Assembly: GCA_017460265.1 (NCBI GenBank)
Contig: JAFUBJ010000040.1
Coordinates: forward strand, 1 to 7,371
Source: Atopobiaceae bacterium
GTDB lineage: Bacteria; Actinomycetota; Coriobacteriia; Coriobacteriales; Atopobiaceae
Length of the DNA stretch: 7,371 bases
Reading direction: 5' to 3'
Shown here: piece after piece, positions 6,209-7,371 of the stretch
Layout of the letters: the number at the start of each line of letters is the position of its first letter
How positions within the stretch are numbered: position 1 is the stretch's first letter
Notes under the pieces: generated by a model
The model's database searches: none
Told to the model about the DNA's origin: nothing
Seen by the model: only the letters and a program-made list of their open reading frames with translations
Made by a program: the position numbers and the translations under genes

Positions 6209-7225
6209 TTATGCCATGTGGCGTGGGCCTGTGGAAGCTAGCGCTAGCTGCGGCTCTTCCAGCGTGGCCCCGTCTTCCCAGAGGTCCTTGGGGCAATAGC
6301 CGTTGCGCTTTGCGTGCACGACAAGGAACACACATGCCAAGACGAGCAGCACGGTGCCGCCCACGCCTCCCTCGACGCCAAACGTGGCATCAAAGAAGGG
6401 ATCGCTGGATGCCGCCTTGAGCTTGAAGATCGAGTAGAGGGAGACGAGGCCGCTGTTGGGAAGGCCGTAGATGATGTTTTGGGTGAAGTTCCAAGCTGTG
6501 TGGAAGGCGATGCAGGCTCCGAGCGCGTCGTAGTAGTAGATGAGTATGGCAAAGAGAATGGCCACGACGATAAGCTGGGCGATGGGTACGGGACCAATGC
6601 CAGGATTGGCGAGGTGGCTCGCGGCGAAGAACACTGAGGAGATGATGACGGCGACGAGGGGGCTGCGGTAGCGGCGCGTGAGCTTCTGGAAAAGGAACTG
6701 GCGGCAGGTTATCTCCTCCGCTCCCGACTGGACGAGCACCGCGAGGAAGAGGATGAGCAGGGGCAGCGGCTCGAAGTGGTCAAAGCTGAGGGCGATGTCT
6801 CCCAGGAAGATGGAGATGATGACGCAGATGGAGTTGATGCCGAAGCCCGCGAGGAGCCCAAGCAGTATGCGCTTAATGGAGTTGCCGTCCCTGCTAATGA
6901 GGAACTTCCTGAGCATGGGGCGGTTTGAGGGAGGGATGACCATGGCGAGCAGGGTGAAGACCCAGATGCCGCAGAACGTGAGGTAATGTGCCGCGCAGGC
7001 AAGATGGGCTGGAATGCCACCTGCGGTCCCGGTCTGCGACTGATCCTGCATGAGCTGAGCGAGCTGCGTGACGTCGACGCCGATGTCAACCCCGAGCGTT
7101 TTCTCTACGATGATGTTACCTAGGATCCCGCCGATAAGAACGAGCGCAAATGTCTCGACACAGGCGATGAGGAACATGTCAGTCAGCTTGCGACAAGGGC
7201 GGAGAAAGCGCTCGAGGAATCCCAT
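6209..7225 (-). CDS. CPBP family intramembrane glutamic endopeptidase (ABI/CAAX-protease-like)
   Basis: Polytopic membrane protein of 338 residues with about eight hydrophobic segments, near 17-39, 78-97, 119-141, 153-167, 188-203, 215-232, 234-250 and 290-304. The three CPBP motifs are complete: EEITCR at 170-175 (E170, E171, R175), FFAASH at 199-204 (H204), and HTAWN at 242-246 (H242, N246), so a catalytically competent protease is expected. The family includes eukaryotic CAAX prenyl proteases and bacterial proteins tied to bacteriocin immunity or membrane-protein processing; the substrate here is unknown. The start ATG at 7225 has GGAAAGG 8 nt upstream and a short basic N-terminus (FLRPCRK) before the first membrane segment, suggesting an inside N-terminus. 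The hydrophilic tail from 305 is probably cytoplasmic. It lies upstream of the aro genes on the same strand, 107 bp from aroF, with no evident strong terminator between; a functional link is not implied. Confidence 0.9.
   Translation of the reverse strand: MGFLERFLRPCRKLTDMFLIACVETFALVLIGGILGNIIVEKTLGVDIGVDVTQLAQLMQDQSQTGTAGGIPAHLACAAHYLTFCGIWVFTLLAMVIPPSNRPMLRKFLISRDGNSIKRILLGLLAGFGINSICVIISIFLGDIALSFDHFEPLPLLILFLAVLVQSGAEEITCRQFLFQKLTRRYRSPLVAVIISSVFFAASHLANPGIGPVPIAQLIVVAILFAILIYYYDALGACIAFHTAWNFTQNIIYGLPNSGLVSLYSIFKLKAASSDPFFDATFGVEGGVGGTVLLVLACVFLVVHAKRNGYCPKDLWEDGATLEEPQLALASTGPRHMA
6236..6249. repeat. 14-bp perfect palindrome inside the 3' end of the CPBP gene
   Basis: AGCTAGCGCTAGCT is a perfect palindrome without spacer, built of two tandem GCTAGC hexamers. 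In the reading frame it encodes Q-L-A-L-A and uses two CTA leucine codons, which look out of place in this GC-ending gene. It lies about 90 bp upstream of the putative aroF -10. It may be a protein-binding site or chance. Confidence 0.3.
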
Positions 7226-7371
7226 TGCGTATACCTTTCCAAGACGGTGTGATCCTGTTCAATTGTTGTCCCTTTTGCGACCGGTTGTCTCGCGAGAGTT
7301 ACAAAAGGCGGAAAAAAGCTTGTCTGCGAGCTGCGGGCTTCTTGCGCTGGTAGCCTTTCTCGCCGCTTGGC
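7226..7371. other. Upstream intergenic region with no defensible gene
   Basis: These 146 bases should contain the CPBP promoter. A weak candidate on the minus strand is GAGACA, 18 bp, AACAAT (four of six matches in each box). A T6 run on the minus strand (complement of A6 at 7312-7317) follows only a weak AGCT/AGCT stem, so a terminator for a gene to the right is possible but poor. All three minus-strand frames are open into the right edge; one stops at 7299 and another at 7259. On the plus strand, a TTG at 7320 behind AAAGGCGG opens a hydrophobic 17-codon stretch (LSASCGLLALVAFLAAW). None can be judged without the flanking sequence. Confidence 0.4.
7288..7297. repeat. 10-bp perfect palindrome upstream of the CPBP gene
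   Basis: TCTCGCGAGA is a perfect spacerless palindrome, 62 bp upstream of the CPBP start. On the minus strand it overlaps the weak -35 candidate (GAGACA), so it could be an operator for this gene. This is unproven. Confidence 0.3.

Noticed and set aside
1..7371. Mobile elements, CRISPR arrays, tRNA/rRNA, toxin-antitoxin or phage-defence systems
   Set aside because: No transposase, direct-repeat array, cloverleaf or defence motif seen; over 95 percent of the window is accounted for by biosynthetic genes and one protease.

Overview
The window is almost entirely one minus-strand cluster of aromatic amino acid biosynthesis genes, read from high to low coordinates: a CPBP-family membrane protease gene, then aroF (DAHP synthase), tyrA (prephenate/arogenate dehydrogenase), aroB (3-dehydroquinate synthase), aroA (EPSP synthase), aroC (chorismate synthase) and pheA (chorismate mutase/prephenate dehydratase). 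pheA runs off the left edge, so only its first 190 codons are present. The DNA is GC-rich, with strongly GC-biased third codon positions. Together with the Firmicutes-like domain types (DAHP synthase with an N-terminal regulatory domain, fused CM-PDT) and CPBP proteases, this suggests a GC-rich anaerobic Gram-positive. An actinobacterium of the Coriobacteriia (Olsenella/Atopobium type) is my best guess, at modest confidence; no phylogenetic marker is present.

Layout, right to left. 7226-7371: upstream region without a gene I can defend; it holds a perfect 10-bp palindrome and an A6/T6 tract. 7225-6209: CPBP intramembrane protease. 6208-6102: intergenic region with the likely aro operon promoter, a TGn-extended -10 lying exactly between the arms of a perfect inverted repeat, and a strong ribosome binding site that fixes the aroF start. 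6101-1: the aro operon. Its first five genes are packed with a 2-bp gap (aroF/tyrA), two 4-bp ATGA overlaps (tyrA/aroB and aroB/aroA) and a 3-bp gap (aroA/aroC), which implies one transcript and translational coupling. A 110-bp gap with stacked inverted repeats separates aroC from pheA.

Metabolically, AroF condenses PEP and erythrose-4-phosphate, AroB closes the ring, AroA adds the enolpyruvyl group, and AroC makes chorismate. PheA and TyrA then lead to phenylalanine and tyrosine. The three middle enzymes (dehydroquinase, shikimate dehydrogenase, shikimate kinase) are not in the window.

I found no mobile element, CRISPR array, RNA gene or obviously new system. The points most worth a second look are the operator-like repeat on the aroF promoter, the structured aroC-pheA gap, and the cofactor loop of TyrA.
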